Notes: generated by a model not told the origin, from the letters alone. A DNA stretch of 37,576 nucleotides from Nitrospirota bacterium (GCA_030684575.1 JAUXVD010000017.1:1-37576), one strand, 5' to 3'; counted from the stretch's first letter, positions 27,537-36,222 are shown. Made by a program: numbers and translations.

Positions 27537-27625
27537 CCAGAGTGCCTGGCGTGAGGAATGGGTGGCAGGGTAGCTGCGACAAGAGCCGATGTGCATGGTA
27601 TGGTGTTTTCATACAGGAGAGTCTT

Positions 27626-27913
27626 ATGGCTACAGTGATGGTTCGAATGCAGGCGGTGGGTCTGTTGATGTTGGCTCTCTGCGCGGCCGGTCCTGTTTTG
27701 GCCGAAGAGTCGCAGGGGGTGATGGAACGGGTTGAAACGACGGCGAAGCGCGTCGGTCAGAAAATTGAGGATAAGACCAAAGCCGTCGTGAAGAAAGTCG
27801 AAGAGAAACATATCGGCGACAAGATCGAACAGAAGCTGAAGAAGGCGGCCAGCAAGACTGCTGAAGGGTTTGAAAAGGCGGGCAAGAAGATCGAGCAGAA
27901 ACTCAGCAACTAG
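27626..27913 (+). CDS. Small exported amphipathic helical protein
   Basis: AGGAGAG six bases before the ATG at 27626 fixes the start; the upstream frame to 27542 has no SD. The 95-aa product has a signal peptide (MVRMQAVGLLMLALCAAGPV, cleaved after LA), and the mature part is a long Lys/Glu-rich amphipathic helix with repeated EKxxGxKIExKxK steps (RVGQKIEDKTKAVVKKVEEK; HIGDKIEQKLKKAASKTAEG; GKKIEQKLSN). It resembles stress-linked, CsbD/YtxH-like helical proteins only in composition. It is divergent from the periplasmic protease and may be co-controlled with it. Confidence 0.7.
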   Translation: MATVMVRMQAVGLLMLALCAAGPVLAEESQGVMERVETTAKRVGQKIEDKTKAVVKKVEEKHIGDKIEQKLKKAASKTAEGFEKAGKKIEQKLSN

Positions 27914-27949
27914 TGCCCCGCTCCTCCTACTACGAGACGGTCCCGCTCG

Positions 27950-28399
27950 TTACTTCTTGCGAAACCCGAAAAAAGTCCCGGCTCCTGCCGCTCCGGCGGA
28001 GGGAAGATAGCCGGAGAGAAACTGCTTCAGCCCTTCAGCGCCACGCTGGAGAGCGGCCATGCTGTGCATGATCTGTGTCTCAATCGCGCTCCAGTCCAGA
28101 TCTACCCACCCCGTCCCTTTGAGGACGGCGAGACCGGCGAAGATCCCACCGACGACCAGGGCGGCCATCTTCAAGAATCGACGGAATGCCCATCCGATGA
28201 AAAACCCGCCGATGTAGCTGCCACCCAGTTGTGCAAAAACTGGTGAGTCGGCATAGTCGGCGACCCATGCGGCAAGCCCTGCCGCCATCGTGGCGCCTGC
28301 CGCTACCACGGAATTTGCGCGCCAGGGCGCATCGGCTAAAAGCGCCGACGCTATTCCCTGAGAGGACGGCTCTGGCTGTTGATCCTGATCGATGTCCAT
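27950..28399 (-). CDS. FUN14-family membrane protein
   Basis: The 149-aa product matches the FUN14 family: GGSYIGGFFIGWAFRRFLKM followed by hydrophobic AALVVGGIFAGLAVL and GWVDLDWSAIE, the conserved C-terminal motif. About three membrane segments are expected (about 28-48, 58-72, 78-95). The bacterial role of FUN14 proteins is not known to me; in eukaryotes they act in mitophagy. The start at 28399 has no clear SD. It lies 12 bp downstream of the metallopeptidase gene and is likely in the same transcript. Confidence 0.8.
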   Translation of the reverse strand: MDIDQDQQPEPSSQGIASALLADAPWRANSVVAAGATMAAGLAAWVADYADSPVFAQLGGSYIGGFFIGWAFRRFLKMAALVVGGIFAGLAVLKGTGWVDLDWSAIETQIMHSMAALQRGAEGLKQFLSGYLPSAGAAGAGTFFGFRKK

Positions 28400-28411
28400 A
28401 CAATAACGGGG

Positions 28412-29275
28412 CTACAGGTGACCGCCGGCGAAGGTGTCGCAGGATTTTGGGTCACCGGTTTCCAGGCCCTTTCGGAGCCAAGCCGTGCGTTGTTCTGAGG
28501 AGCCGTGGGTCCAGCTTTCCGGTTGTACCTGGCCCCGCGACATTTTTTGGAGTCGGTCGTCTCCGATGGCAGAGGCGGCTCGTAGTCCTTCTTCGAAGTC
28601 GCCTGGTTCGATCAGGTTCCGATCGCGTTTGGCATGATGTCCCCATACACCGGCGAAGCAATCGGCTTGCAGTTCCATGCGGACGGACAGCGCGTTGCCT
28701 TCTGTTTCTGAGCCTTGCCGCTGAAGCCGATGCACGGTTGCTGCGATGCCCAGCAGGTTTTGGACATGGTGTCCGACTTCATGTGCAATGACGTAGGCCT
28801 GTGCAAAATCTCCCGGTGCGCCGAGACGTTGAGACATTTCATTGAAAAATGACAGGTCGAGGTAGAGTCTGTGGTCGCCGGGGCAATAGAAGGGGCCGAC
28901 GGCTGACGAGCTGGTGCCGCAAGCCGACTGCACCGCGCCGGAAAAGAGCACCATGCGAGGGTTTTCGTACCCCTGTCCAAGCAGTCCAGTCCAGGTCGTT
29001 TCTGTATCGGCGAGGACGACCGAGGCGAACTTGCCAAGCTGATCGCTGGGGGCTCCGATGCGGCCTGGCTCAGAGGATGTCGATGACTCCGTCATGTTCT
29101 GCACGCCATCGAGCATGTTGAGGAGGGTGAGGGGATTGGTCCCGGTGAAATAGCTGACGGCAAGGACGAGGATGATGCCGCCGATGCCGAGCCCGCCCAC
29201 GCCTCCGACCCTCGCCGGACTCATTCCGCGGCGGTCTTCGACATTCGTGCTTTCCCGTTGTCCTTCCCAGCGCAT
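28412..29275 (-). CDS. YpfJ-type neutral zinc metallopeptidase
   Basis: The 287-aa product belongs to the putative neutral zinc metallopeptidase family (PF04228, E. coli YpfJ). It has an N-terminal cytoplasmic tail with the starting MRWEGQRESTNVEDRRG typical of the family, one membrane helix (about 27-43), and an outside domain with the zinc motif HEVGHH (His165, Glu166, His169) followed by a helix with RMELQADCFAGVWGHH, where the third ligand Glu is expected. Also present is VGPFYCPGDHRLYLDLSFF, a family hallmark. AGGAG seven bases before the ATG supports the start. Substrate unknown. Confidence 0.9.
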   Translation of the reverse strand: MRWEGQRESTNVEDRRGMSPARVGGVGGLGIGGIILVLAVSYFTGTNPLTLLNMLDGVQNMTESSTSSEPGRIGAPSDQLGKFASVVLADTETTWTGLLGQGYENPRMVLFSGAVQSACGTSSSAVGPFYCPGDHRLYLDLSFFNEMSQRLGAPGDFAQAYVIAHEVGHHVQNLLGIAATVHRLQRQGSETEGNALSVRMELQADCFAGVWGHHAKRDRNLIEPGDFEEGLRAASAIGDDRLQKMSRGQVQPESWTHGSSEQRTAWLRKGLETGDPKSCDTFAGGHL

Positions 29276-29317
29276 AAGGATCTCCTGACTCGTATGAGTC
29301 GGTATCGAGCGGACTAT

Positions 29318-29455
29318 TTAGGCCGGTTCTCTTTCCATCGATTGGATGAACTTGTCGGCTTCAGCGATGGAGCGGTTCATGTCCTTGACGAGCTGATCGA
29401 CATGGGTGTCGACGTTCACCAACTTGCGCTTGATCGCGGCCAGCGCGCGTCTCAA
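29318..29455 (-). CDS. Possible small helical protein, 45 aa
   Basis: A short minus-strand frame reads LRRALAAIKRKLVNVDTHVD then QLVKDMNRSIAEADKFIQSM and ends EREPA. The pattern is strongly amphipathic and protein-like, and codon use is that of the genome. The only start is a TTG at 29455 (other choices ATT or GTG), and the SD is poor, so it could be a remnant. It lies 42 bp upstream of the metallopeptidase gene and could be in one transcript. The surrounding gene-free stretch (29456-29606) holds nothing else. Confidence 0.4.
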   Translation of the reverse strand: MRRALAAIKRKLVNVDTHVDQLVKDMNRSIAEADKFIQSMEREPA

Positions 29456-29606
29456 CAGTGGTATCTCAGTGAGAGAAATTTAGCCAATTCCTACGCAATG
29501 ATTCTGAAGACCGATCGCGTGATGCATCATAACCGAAGCAGGGAAGCGGGGGGAAGGCCTCAATCGACGCGTAAGATTAGTGTTTGATTGCACTGAGGGG
29601 CCTGGG

Positions 29607-29636
29607 AGGAGGTGCCCACGCTGGTGAGCACCTCCT
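29607..29636 (-). terminator. Hairpin after the OmpA-lipoprotein gene
   Basis: AGGAGGTGC (29607-29615) and GCACCTCCT (29628-29636) form a perfect 9-bp stem with a 12-base loop, 12 bases after the stop codon on the minus strand. No U-tract follows. Confidence 0.45.
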
Positions 29637-29648
29637 GAAAGCCGATGG

Positions 29649-30968
29649 TTACCGAGAGGCAGACGAACCGGTTTCTACTTGACTGGCAATTTGTTTGAGG
29701 TCTTTCGGGTAGAGCACGATTTCGATGCGGCGGTTGGATGAACGGCCTTCTTCCGAGTCGTTTGCCGCGATGGGACGGGTGTCCGCGTAGCCGACGGCAG
29801 AGAGGTACTGGCGGTCTACTCCACCCTGATCGATCAGATAATGTACGACGGTCGTGGCCCGCGCCGTGGAGAGTTCCCAGTTGGTCTTAAAGCGGTCTTG
29901 TAGTTTTGAACTGATGGGCACATTGTCGGTGTGGCCTTCAATCCTGATCTGTTTGTCCGTGACCGTTTTCAATACATCGGCGACTTGCTTGAGTACTTTG
30001 ATGCCTGCCGGTTTGACCTGTGCCTGGCCGGAATCGAACAAGACGCGATCGACCATATTGATCGTAAGACGGTCGCGTACCTGCTGAATTGTGATATTCC
30101 CCTTCGCGATTTCATCTTGAAGCGACTTGGAGAGTTCCTCCTGTGTACGGGTCAACCGTTTGACTTCCTCTTCTTTCGCCAGCCGTTCTTGTTCCAGCCG
30201 AGCCTTGTCCGCTTCTCCGGCTTTCAGCCGCTCGCGTTCCTGCTCCAAACTGGCTGTCAGCTGGGACTTCTGTTGCTGTAGCAGGTCGTGTTCTTTTGCC
30301 AGCCGAGCCTTCTCCTCTTCTCCAACTTTCAGCCGTTGGCGCTCCTGTTCTAACGTGGCGGCGAGTTGTGATTGCTCCTGCCGTAGTTGCTCGCGCTCCT
30401 TCGCAATGCGGGCTGCGTTGGCTTCGAGTTCAGCCGCGCGCTTTTGGAGTTTGGCAATTTCCCCCTGGGCCGAGGCCGTTCCGCTGGTGAGTTCTTGCTT
30501 GTCTTTTTCCAAGGCGCTGACTTGCGCCGATTCGTCCATCAGTTTTTTTTGGAGGGCATCGATCTGTCCCCGTACGTCTCCCAACTCGTTGCCGAGTTGG
30601 CCGTTGTCTCTTTCCAGTCCATCAAGTTTTGACTGGAGCGCTCCCGATCGCGCTTCGAGGCCCGCTCGTTCCTTCGCCAGCTCGGCGGCCTGTTGTTCGG
30701 CGGCTTTTCGTTGAGTGGCTTCCTGGTCCAGATTCTGTTGCAGCCCGGCTAATTGCTGCTGGAGCTGATCGGCCTGTGCCTGAGATTTTTTCTTGAGCGC
30801 GTCCAGGTCTGCGGCTTGCTGGACGGCTATTTTCTTCGCGGCCTCCAGCTCGGTGAGCGTTTTGGTATGGGTCTCCGTGCTCACGCAGCCTCCCACGGCT
30901 ATCGCACAGAGCATGGCCCATGCAGGGGCCTGAAGCAGCCTGGCTCGATTAGTCAACAGTCGTTGCAT
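29649..30968 (-). CDS. Coiled-coil OmpA-family lipoprotein
   Basis: The 439-aa product has a lipoprotein signal peptide with lipidated Cys28 (AIAVGGCVS). A long coiled coil (about 35-290) rich in Gln, Glu, Lys and Ala has repeated pieces such as LEQERxRLKxGExxKARL. The C-terminal OmpA-like peptidoglycan-binding domain (about 300-420) shows VLFDSGQAQVKP, IEGHTDNVPIS, NWELSTARATTVVHYLI and SSNRRIEIVLYP. It probably tethers the outer membrane to peptidoglycan, with the coiled coil as a spacer, similar in layout to MotB-like and Pal-like proteins, but without a membrane anchor of MotB. TAGGA six bases before the ATG supports the start. Confidence 0.88.
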   Translation of the reverse strand: MQRLLTNRARLLQAPAWAMLCAIAVGGCVSTETHTKTLTELEAAKKIAVQQAADLDALKKKSQAQADQLQQQLAGLQQNLDQEATQRKAAEQQAAELAKERAGLEARSGALQSKLDGLERDNGQLGNELGDVRGQIDALQKKLMDESAQVSALEKDKQELTSGTASAQGEIAKLQKRAAELEANAARIAKEREQLRQEQSQLAATLEQERQRLKVGEEEKARLAKEHDLLQQQKSQLTASLEQERERLKAGEADKARLEQERLAKEEEVKRLTRTQEELSKSLQDEIAKGNITIQQVRDRLTINMVDRVLFDSGQAQVKPAGIKVLKQVADVLKTVTDKQIRIEGHTDNVPISSKLQDRFKTNWELSTARATTVVHYLIDQGGVDRQYLSAVGYADTRPIAANDSEEGRSSNRRIEIVLYPKDLKQIASQVETGSSASR

Positions 30969-31244
30969 GATTTCCTACTGTGAATGATGGCGGACTGAGT
31001 CTTGAGGAGGGGAGCAAGCACAATGCCTGATCGTGCGGAATATGCGTAAAGATAACCGCTCATTTCTTATGGAGTTAACGTGGGGATGGTCGCTTGGGGG
31101 CAAGTGATCGCCAGAAGACTGAAGCATGGCGCTGCAATCGCTGTAGGGTTTTCCCTGCAATCAGTGAATGTCGATCGCGCGCGCCGATTGATTGAAACGG
31201 GGTAGGAATTTGGTTGTGTGTGTACTGAATGCACGGCTGCAGGT
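30969..31244. other. Gene-free stretch
   Basis: About 275 bp upstream of the OmpA-lipoprotein gene. I see no gene or RNA, and no convincing promoter; it must contain the start signals of the minus-strand OmpA gene. Confidence 0.4.
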
Positions 31245-31268
31245 GGGGCGCAGCCGTAACTGCGCCCC
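31245..31268 (-). terminator. Hairpin after the 59-aa exported protein gene
   Basis: GGGGCGCAG (31245-31253) and CTGCGCCCC (31260-31268) form a perfect 9-bp GC-rich stem with a six-base loop, ten bases after the stop codon on the minus strand. No U-tract follows. Confidence 0.5.
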
Positions 31269-31278
31269 AGAGCAGAAC

Positions 31279-31458
31279 TTACTTTCCGCCCATGTCCTTC
31301 TTCTCGTCCTTCTTCTTATCGTCGTCCGCCTTGCTGCTGGTCGTATCCTTCTTTTCCTTCTGCTCTGCAGGGGTTGGTTCTGCAGCGAAGGTCATGGGAA
31401 CGCCGAATCCAACGGCCAGAAATGCGGCTAACACCACCATATGTGCAAAACGAGTCAT
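31279..31458 (-). CDS. Small exported Lys/Asp-rich protein, 59 aa
   Basis: AAGGAGG eight bases before the ATG at 31458 is a strong start signal; the longer frame to 31554 has none. The product has a signal peptide (MTRFAHMVVLAAFLAVGFGV, cleaved after TFA|AEP or TFAA) and a mature part of only about 30 residues, highly charged (AEQKEKKDTTSSKADDDKKK then DEKKDMGGK) and disordered. Function unknown; many Nitrospira-like genomes carry such tiny exported proteins, as far as I recall. It has its own U-less hairpin downstream. Confidence 0.7.
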   Translation of the reverse strand: MTRFAHMVVLAAFLAVGFGVPMTFAAEPTPAEQKEKKDTTSSKADDDKKKDEKKDMGGK

Positions 31459-31706
31459 GATAAAACCTCCTTGTGAATATGAAAGTGAAGGATGCACTGC
31501 AGGGGGTATAGAGCAAGTGTGGTGCCGGGAGGGGAGCCGTTCCCTATCTGCCATGATTATTCAGCGATTAGGAGCTTCCGGGTATGGAGGGAGATGTCTG
31601 GGGAAACTACGTAGCCTCTGAAAATGGAGTATGTCCTGTAGGGAGGTTCCTGCAATCATACAGTTAGGGGAGTTGTAAAAGGGGGAGGAGCATCGTCGCC
31701 TGCACG

Positions 31707-31735
31707 TTGTGCTGTTGAGGATGGTTGACTATAGT
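31707..31735 (+). promoter_or_regulatory. Possible promoter of the rluE-like gene
   Basis: TTGTGC (31707-31712), a 17-bp spacer and TATAGT (31730-31735) lie 24 bp before the ATG at 31759. The -10 is good, the -35 weak. Confidence 0.35.
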
Positions 31736-31758
31736 AGTCCAAGTCTTCGTTTCGCCTC

Positions 31759-32352
31759 ATGCATATGCCGACCATTCGCACAATTGCCTTCAACAAGCCC
31801 TACGGGGTATTGCCCTGCTTTACCGATTCCGAGGGACGGCCGACCTTGGCCGATTACGTCGATTTGCCAGGTGTTTATGCCGCCGGACGTCTCGATCTGG
31901 ATAGTGAAGGGCTGTTGCTTCTGACGTCCGATGGAACGTTGGCGCACCACATCACAGACCCGCAGCATAAGTTGCCGAAACTGTACCTTGCGCAGGTGGA
32001 ACGTGTCCCGAATGAGGAAGCGTTGGAACAGTTGCGAAAGGGCGTGCTGCTGAACGGTAAGAACACCAGACCTGCTGAAGCACGGCTGCTGCTGGATGAT
32101 CCGCAGTTACCCGATCGCCCTGTGCCGATCCGTTTCCGTAAAAATGTGCCGACTGCCTGGGTGGAGATCACGTTACGCGAGGGGTTGAACCGGCAGGTTC
32201 GGCGTATGACCGCAGCCGTGGGGCACCCGACTCTGAGACTTGTGCGGGTTGCGATCGGACCGATTCTGCTGGGCGACCTCGAGTCAGGCCAATGGCGGGA
32301 TCTGACGAATGATGAGATTGTGCAAATCTATTCTATGGCCCGTCACCGTTGA
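31759..32352 (+). CDS. rluE: 23S rRNA pseudouridine synthase, RluE type
   Basis: The 197-aa product is a catalytic-domain-only member of the RsuA/RluB/E/F group: FNKPYGVLPCFTDSEGRPTL, nucleophile Asp46 in AAGRLDLDSEGLLLLTSDG, and ITLREGLNRQVRRMTAAVGH. The S4 domain is missing, as in RluE, which modifies E. coli 23S position 2457. The symbol is therefore by length and motif resemblance. The start is either ATG at 31759 or the next at 31765; neither has an SD and the leader is short. It is unlinked to rluB. Confidence 0.82.
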   Translation: MHMPTIRTIAFNKPYGVLPCFTDSEGRPTLADYVDLPGVYAAGRLDLDSEGLLLLTSDGTLAHHITDPQHKLPKLYLAQVERVPNEEALEQLRKGVLLNGKNTRPAEARLLLDDPQLPDRPVPIRFRKNVPTAWVEITLREGLNRQVRRMTAAVGHPTLRLVRVAIGPILLGDLESGQWRDLTNDEIVQIYSMARHR

Positions 32353-32526
32353 ATGCGGAAGGGCTCAATGAGCGGAATGACTACGGGAGTGAGAAGAGGA
32401 ATTTGTTGTAGGTGTGAGTGGAGGCCTCGGCAAGTTCGTTAATGAATAGCAGTCTTGGTTGTGGCAGACTGAACAGGAGGGTGAGAATTGTTCAGATTCT
32501 CCTCAGGCCATTCAGGGAGGTACAGC

Positions 32527-33072
32527 ATGGGGTGTGACATGAGAGGGGCGAGGAGGGCGTTGGCACTCGGGCTCGCCCTTGGATGGGCGACGATATTAGC
32601 GGTGGTGGCCGAAGGCGCGAATCACGGGCCCTTGCCTTTTACAGAATTGCGGCAGATCAAGAAATTTGTGTCTATGGAGGTGCAGACTCACGGCACTGCT
32701 GAGAAGATTGGGCTCAAGAGCGGAGAGCTGACTGATGTGACGCGATTGGCGTTTCTTAAAAATTTTCCAGGGGTTGCGCTTGAAGTATCGAGTGGCCCCG
32801 CTCAGGATGGGACAGAACGGCTGAGTCAGCTTGGGTTTCTCACCTGTGAGGTATGGACTGTCGGTGAAGAGTATATTGTCGCCTATCATGTGGATTGCAA
32901 CGCGGGGTCGTATTTCATGCCCATGACACCCGGCAGTCTCTGGAATCGGTCCATTCTCGGGTATGGGCCAAAAGATGACGTCTCAGCGGAGATTCGCAAG
33001 GGGCTCCGCGGGATGATCGAACAGTTTGCCACAAGCTTTTTCAAGGTCAGGGGTGGCGATCCCCTGCCATAG
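32527..33072 (+). CDS. Exported protein of unknown function, 181 aa
   Basis: GGGAGGT six bases before the ATG at 32527 fixes the start; the frame is open from 32488 without an SD. The product has a signal peptide (ALALGLALGWATILAVVAEG, cleaved near EGA|NHG) and a mature domain of about 155 residues with two Cys (FLTCEVWTVG, YHVDCNAGS) likely to form a disulfide. The segment VWTVGEEYIVAYHVDCNAGSY suggests a beta-rich fold. I recognise no family. It appears monocistronic and is followed by a hairpin. Confidence 0.72.
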   Translation: MGCDMRGARRALALGLALGWATILAVVAEGANHGPLPFTELRQIKKFVSMEVQTHGTAEKIGLKSGELTDVTRLAFLKNFPGVALEVSSGPAQDGTERLSQLGFLTCEVWTVGEEYIVAYHVDCNAGSYFMPMTPGSLWNRSILGYGPKDDVSAEIRKGLRGMIEQFATSFFKVRGGDPLP

Positions 33073-33086
33073 CCCAGGGAGCGTGG

Positions 33087-33104
33087 TCCAGGCATGGGCC
33101 TGGA
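33087..33104 (+). terminator. Short GC-rich hairpin after the 32527 gene
   Basis: TCCAGGC (33087-33093) and GCCTGGA (33098-33104) form a perfect 7-bp stem with the loop ATGG, 14 bases after the stop codon. No U-tract follows. Confidence 0.45.
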
Positions 33105-33304
33105 AGTCACGTAGGATCCGCTTGCGATTCATGCCACAAGCTCTATGTGTTCTTTGCCGGTTCTTGCTCCACAGAGGGCCCCTCCGGCACCTCTTTTTCT
33201 TTCGTTGCAAATCTGGAAAGTCTGGCGGTGCTCGGGTAGTCTCACTCCACGATTCTGTTCTCCTTCAGTGGACCTAAGATGTATATGTAACTCCCCTTCA
33301 TCCA

Positions 33305-34456
33305 ATGACCATCAAGTTCATCACCATATATGCTGTGGGCTTCTGTCTGGCCATGGCTCTCCTGGGCTGTCAGTCCGGTGAAGTACGGCGGCAGAGTAGT
33401 TCTGGCTGCGCTGAGCTTGAGCAGGACCTCGACTTGTCGAAACGAATCGCCAGGTTAAACCTGCTGTCGGAGGCCTTCACGGCACAATGCGACGATCTCG
33501 TGGTTCGGTACGGGGCCCAAGCCCGATCGCAGTTCCGGCACAAGGCGTTTTCAGTCACGAGGGAAGCGGCAAATGTGTTCGTCCCGGACGGAATGTTCAT
33601 TGAGTATATATCGGAGAGTTATGAGCGGGGATACCTCAGTATTCTCATGGCCGCAAGCTACATGAGAATGCAAAAGTCCGAGGAGGCGAAAGTTGAACTG
33701 AGAGATTTAGATCATGAGTTATTCGCGCCGATCTACAACTACGGAGAGGACCCGGTCAATCTGCTTCTCTCGGCGGTCTTATGGGAACAGCTGGGGGAGA
33801 TCGGCGAAGCTCGCGTGGACTGGTTGAGGCTCCGCGACCTGCCGCGCCTGACCAAGCAAGAGGATGAGGGGCTTCGTCGGTTTGCCGGCGAACGCGTCAG
33901 TCGTATCGACAGTGGCGAAGGTGCTGAGGCTTCTTGGCTGGTCTACAGGGTGGGACGGTTTCCTCAGCTCGATTGGGATCTGCAATTTTCAAGTTCCGCC
34001 AGCGGCTACTTTTCGATCACACCACGGCAACCCTTCATCGCATCCTGCGCATCGGATACCGGACTGCGGCTGTCGACTGAAAGTTGGTTCAATAAAGTGG
34101 CGATCCGCCATAGCCATGCGTACCACCCGCTTCTCAACGTACAGACGTGGATTCGGTTGCCGATTGGTCTGACGTACAGCCTGGTCCCTTTGGCGGCAGG
34201 AGCCGGTCTCATGGTCGGGGGCTGTATGCTCGATGCAGCCGGTGATGGCAAAGGGGCACTCTGTCAGCTCTCGCTGATCGGGGGAGTGGCCTTGATGCGC
34301 ACTGCGCCGGCGGTGATGGAGGGCGCGCTGAAGCCGGATTTGCGGCATTGGGACGATGTGCCGGCAGCATTTGTGGTGACCAGAACCTCAACTCCAGAGT
34401 TGGAGCCCTGTTTAGCGAATCTTGGAGCTACTGTTCAACGACTTTGGCAAGAGTGA
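33305..34456 (+). CDS. Lipoprotein with a TPR-like segment, unknown function
   Basis: The 383-aa product has a lipoprotein signal peptide with lipidated Cys22 (AMALLGCQS). A helical region (about 100-200: YERGYLSILMAASYMRMQKS, EEAKVELRDLDHE, VNLLLSAVLWEQLGEIGEAR) looks like tetratricopeptide helices and resembles in pattern the uncharacterised COG3014-type lipoproteins. A hydrophobic Gly-rich stretch (about 295-340, AAGAGLMVGGCMLDAAGDGK) could be a membrane-associated turn. No SD is visible before the ATG. It is convergent with the sulfite-oxidase-like gene; the 233-bp gap between them (34457-34689) holds nothing I can identify. Confidence 0.7.
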   Translation: MTIKFITIYAVGFCLAMALLGCQSGEVRRQSSSGCAELEQDLDLSKRIARLNLLSEAFTAQCDDLVVRYGAQARSQFRHKAFSVTREAANVFVPDGMFIEYISESYERGYLSILMAASYMRMQKSEEAKVELRDLDHELFAPIYNYGEDPVNLLLSAVLWEQLGEIGEARVDWLRLRDLPRLTKQEDEGLRRFAGERVSRIDSGEGAEASWLVYRVGRFPQLDWDLQFSSSASGYFSITPRQPFIASCASDTGLRLSTESWFNKVAIRHSHAYHPLLNVQTWIRLPIGLTYSLVPLAAGAGLMVGGCMLDAAGDGKGALCQLSLIGGVALMRTAPAVMEGALKPDLRHWDDVPAAFVVTRTSTPELEPCLANLGATVQRLWQE

Positions 34457-34689
34457 TTTTCCTGCGTGCGCTTGGGGAAGTATTCAGAGGTTTGTTCGTT
34501 CAGCAGATCGCCGTAACTTAGGTTGCACGAACATAACCCTGCCGTCCGCGGCTTTCCTCAAGACGGCACATTAACGCTACCCAAGATATCAGGCGCGTAA
34601 GAGCTGCGCAGAGCGTTGGTATCGAGCCATTTTGGCAGGGCTAGGTTGAGTGGGTTCTTAGGGCTGATCCCGAAGCACGAAGTATTTTT

Positions 34690-35709
34690 TTAGCCGATGG
34701 AATCCACGTCGGCAATAATCGTGTGCAACCCGCTCGCTCCTGCTGGTTGTGGCCGGACAATTTCTGCAATCTGCAACTGCCCCTTCGTGTCCGTAGCTCG
34801 CACGACAGTTTGAAACTTGCCCCGCTTGGGCGGCTGCCAGGTGTAGTTCCAGATGACCCAGGAGTAGGGCGACATGGGCGGTTCAATCGTACATTCGTTC
34901 CACGTGCGGCCTGCATCAAAGCTCAATTCCACTTTGTTAATTGAGTTGGGTCCGCCGAAGGCGATGCCGCGAAAGAGTTGTTCGTGGCCACGGATCGTTT
35001 GGTAATGGCCTGGGCTGTCGATACGTGAGAATATCTTGATAGTGCCGTCGTCCGTCCAGCCCTTGCGCTGCCAGTAGCCTTTGTAGTCTCCAGGATAGAC
35101 TTCAATCTCCGTGATCCACTTGACGTTTTTAATCCCGTAGAGCCCTGGCACGATCAGCCGAATCGGAAACCCATGTTCTTTGGGCAGCTTTTCGCCGTTC
35201 ATGAGAAATGCCAGCATGACGTCGTCTTGCATGGCGCGAGTGAAGGGGATGCTGTCGTCGTAGCCGTCGATGCCGCGGAAGATCACGTCGCGCGCGGTGT
35301 CTTCGTCGGCGCCGGCCTCTTGCAAGAGTTTCTTGAGTGAGATCCCGCGCCATGTCGCGGTGCCCATGCTGTCGCCGCCGGGAAGTGTGTCGATGCACAT
35401 GAGGGTGGAGACTTGATTGTAGGAGTCACGGTTTAAGATATCCCGCCAGCCCAGCGCCAGCGGTGTTGTCACTTCCCCTTTGACGCGAACTTTCCATTGC
35501 TCGATATCGACGTCTCGCGTCATGGAGACAGCGCTGTCGGCATAGTTCACGACATAGAATTTTGCGTTGGGTGTGAAATAGGTGGTGTCGCGAGAAGGAA
35601 TGGCAAACATGCGGCCGAAGACGGAGCCTACAGCGTCGCAGCCGCCGGTTAACGCAGCGACCGTCCCAAGTCCGGTGGCCTTCAGCAATGTTCGACGTGA
35701 GAACGGCAT
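34690..35709 (-). CDS. Sulfite-oxidase-family molybdoenzyme, Tat-exported
   Basis: The 339-aa product has a twin-arginine signal (SRRTLLKATGLGTVAALTGG), so it folds and takes up its molybdenum cofactor in the cytoplasm before export. The Mo-binding domain (about 40-210) contains the ligand Cys105 (STLMCIDTLPGGD) and WRGISLKKLLQEAG. The C-terminal Ig-like Mo-co dimerisation domain (about 245-335) has VELSFDAGRTWNECTIE and WNYTWQPPKRGKFQTVVRAT. No heme gene is adjacent, so the electron acceptor is unknown; sulfite oxidation is the family expectation, but the YedY-like branch reduces oxidised methionine instead. GGAGG five bases before the ATG supports the start. Confidence 0.88.
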   Translation of the reverse strand: MPFSRRTLLKATGLGTVAALTGGCDAVGSVFGRMFAIPSRDTTYFTPNAKFYVVNYADSAVSMTRDVDIEQWKVRVKGEVTTPLALGWRDILNRDSYNQVSTLMCIDTLPGGDSMGTATWRGISLKKLLQEAGADEDTARDVIFRGIDGYDDSIPFTRAMQDDVMLAFLMNGEKLPKEHGFPIRLIVPGLYGIKNVKWITEIEVYPGDYKGYWQRKGWTDDGTIKIFSRIDSPGHYQTIRGHEQLFRGIAFGGPNSINKVELSFDAGRTWNECTIEPPMSPYSWVIWNYTWQPPKRGKFQTVVRATDTKGQLQIAEIVRPQPAGASGLHTIIADVDSIG

Positions 35710-35740
35710 ACAGCCTCCGATCAGAGTTCGGATCTTCGAT

Positions 35741-35770
35741 ATTATGGTACGGGGATATATGCGACCGCAA
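35741..35770 (-). promoter_or_regulatory. Possible promoter of the molybdoenzyme gene
   Basis: On the minus strand TTGCGG (complement of 35765-35770) and CATAAT (complement of 35741-35746) are 18 bp apart and would start a leader of about 25 nt. The -10 is good, the -35 weak. Confidence 0.35.
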
Positions 35771-36222
35771 TGATCTCTTCTCGTTGAGGTCGGCGCAGCT
35801 CTAGCTGCCCACTGTTGATGGACGCACTTGGGTGGCAGGTCAATGAGGTTCAGTCTTCTGGCTCGATAGGGTATGGAGGGGGGAACGTCCGTGGAAAGAC
35901 ATCCGGAGCGTTATTTCCTGAAGCCGAGTCCGCGCAATAAGAATAGGCGGGGGATTCATTGCACCGTAGCGTACGGATTATTGGACGCACGAGTGTGAAA
36001 GCTAGGTATATACCTACATGTATTTCTCAATTTTAGGGAAATAGGTCTTGCCGGATGCAGGAATGGGCAAGATGTCGTTAAAGTTTCATTTACGTGCATC
36101 AGATCGAGTAGATGTGGTGGTGATTTCCTGAAGGATGTCGAGAATGTGTGACGCGCGATGATGCATGGATAAAGGGGATTCGTAGTATTCGATAATTATT
36201 TCATCAGACATGTAAATGATGC
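35771..36222. other. Gene-free stretch with a 14-bp palindrome
   Basis: About 450 bp with no credible gene. It is more AT-rich toward the right and contains a perfect 14-bp palindrome TAGGTATATACCTA at 36003-36016, a possible operator. Nothing else is recognisable. Confidence 0.45.

Noticed and set aside
27491-27811. N-terminal extension of the periplasmic protease
   Set aside because: The extra 107 residues have no SD, run through the divergent gene and the promoter gap, and would bury the signal peptide.
35771-36222. Molybdenum-cofactor riboswitch upstream of the molybdoenzyme gene
   Set aside because: I could not find the conserved core of that riboswitch on the minus strand, and the inferred leader is only about 25 nt.
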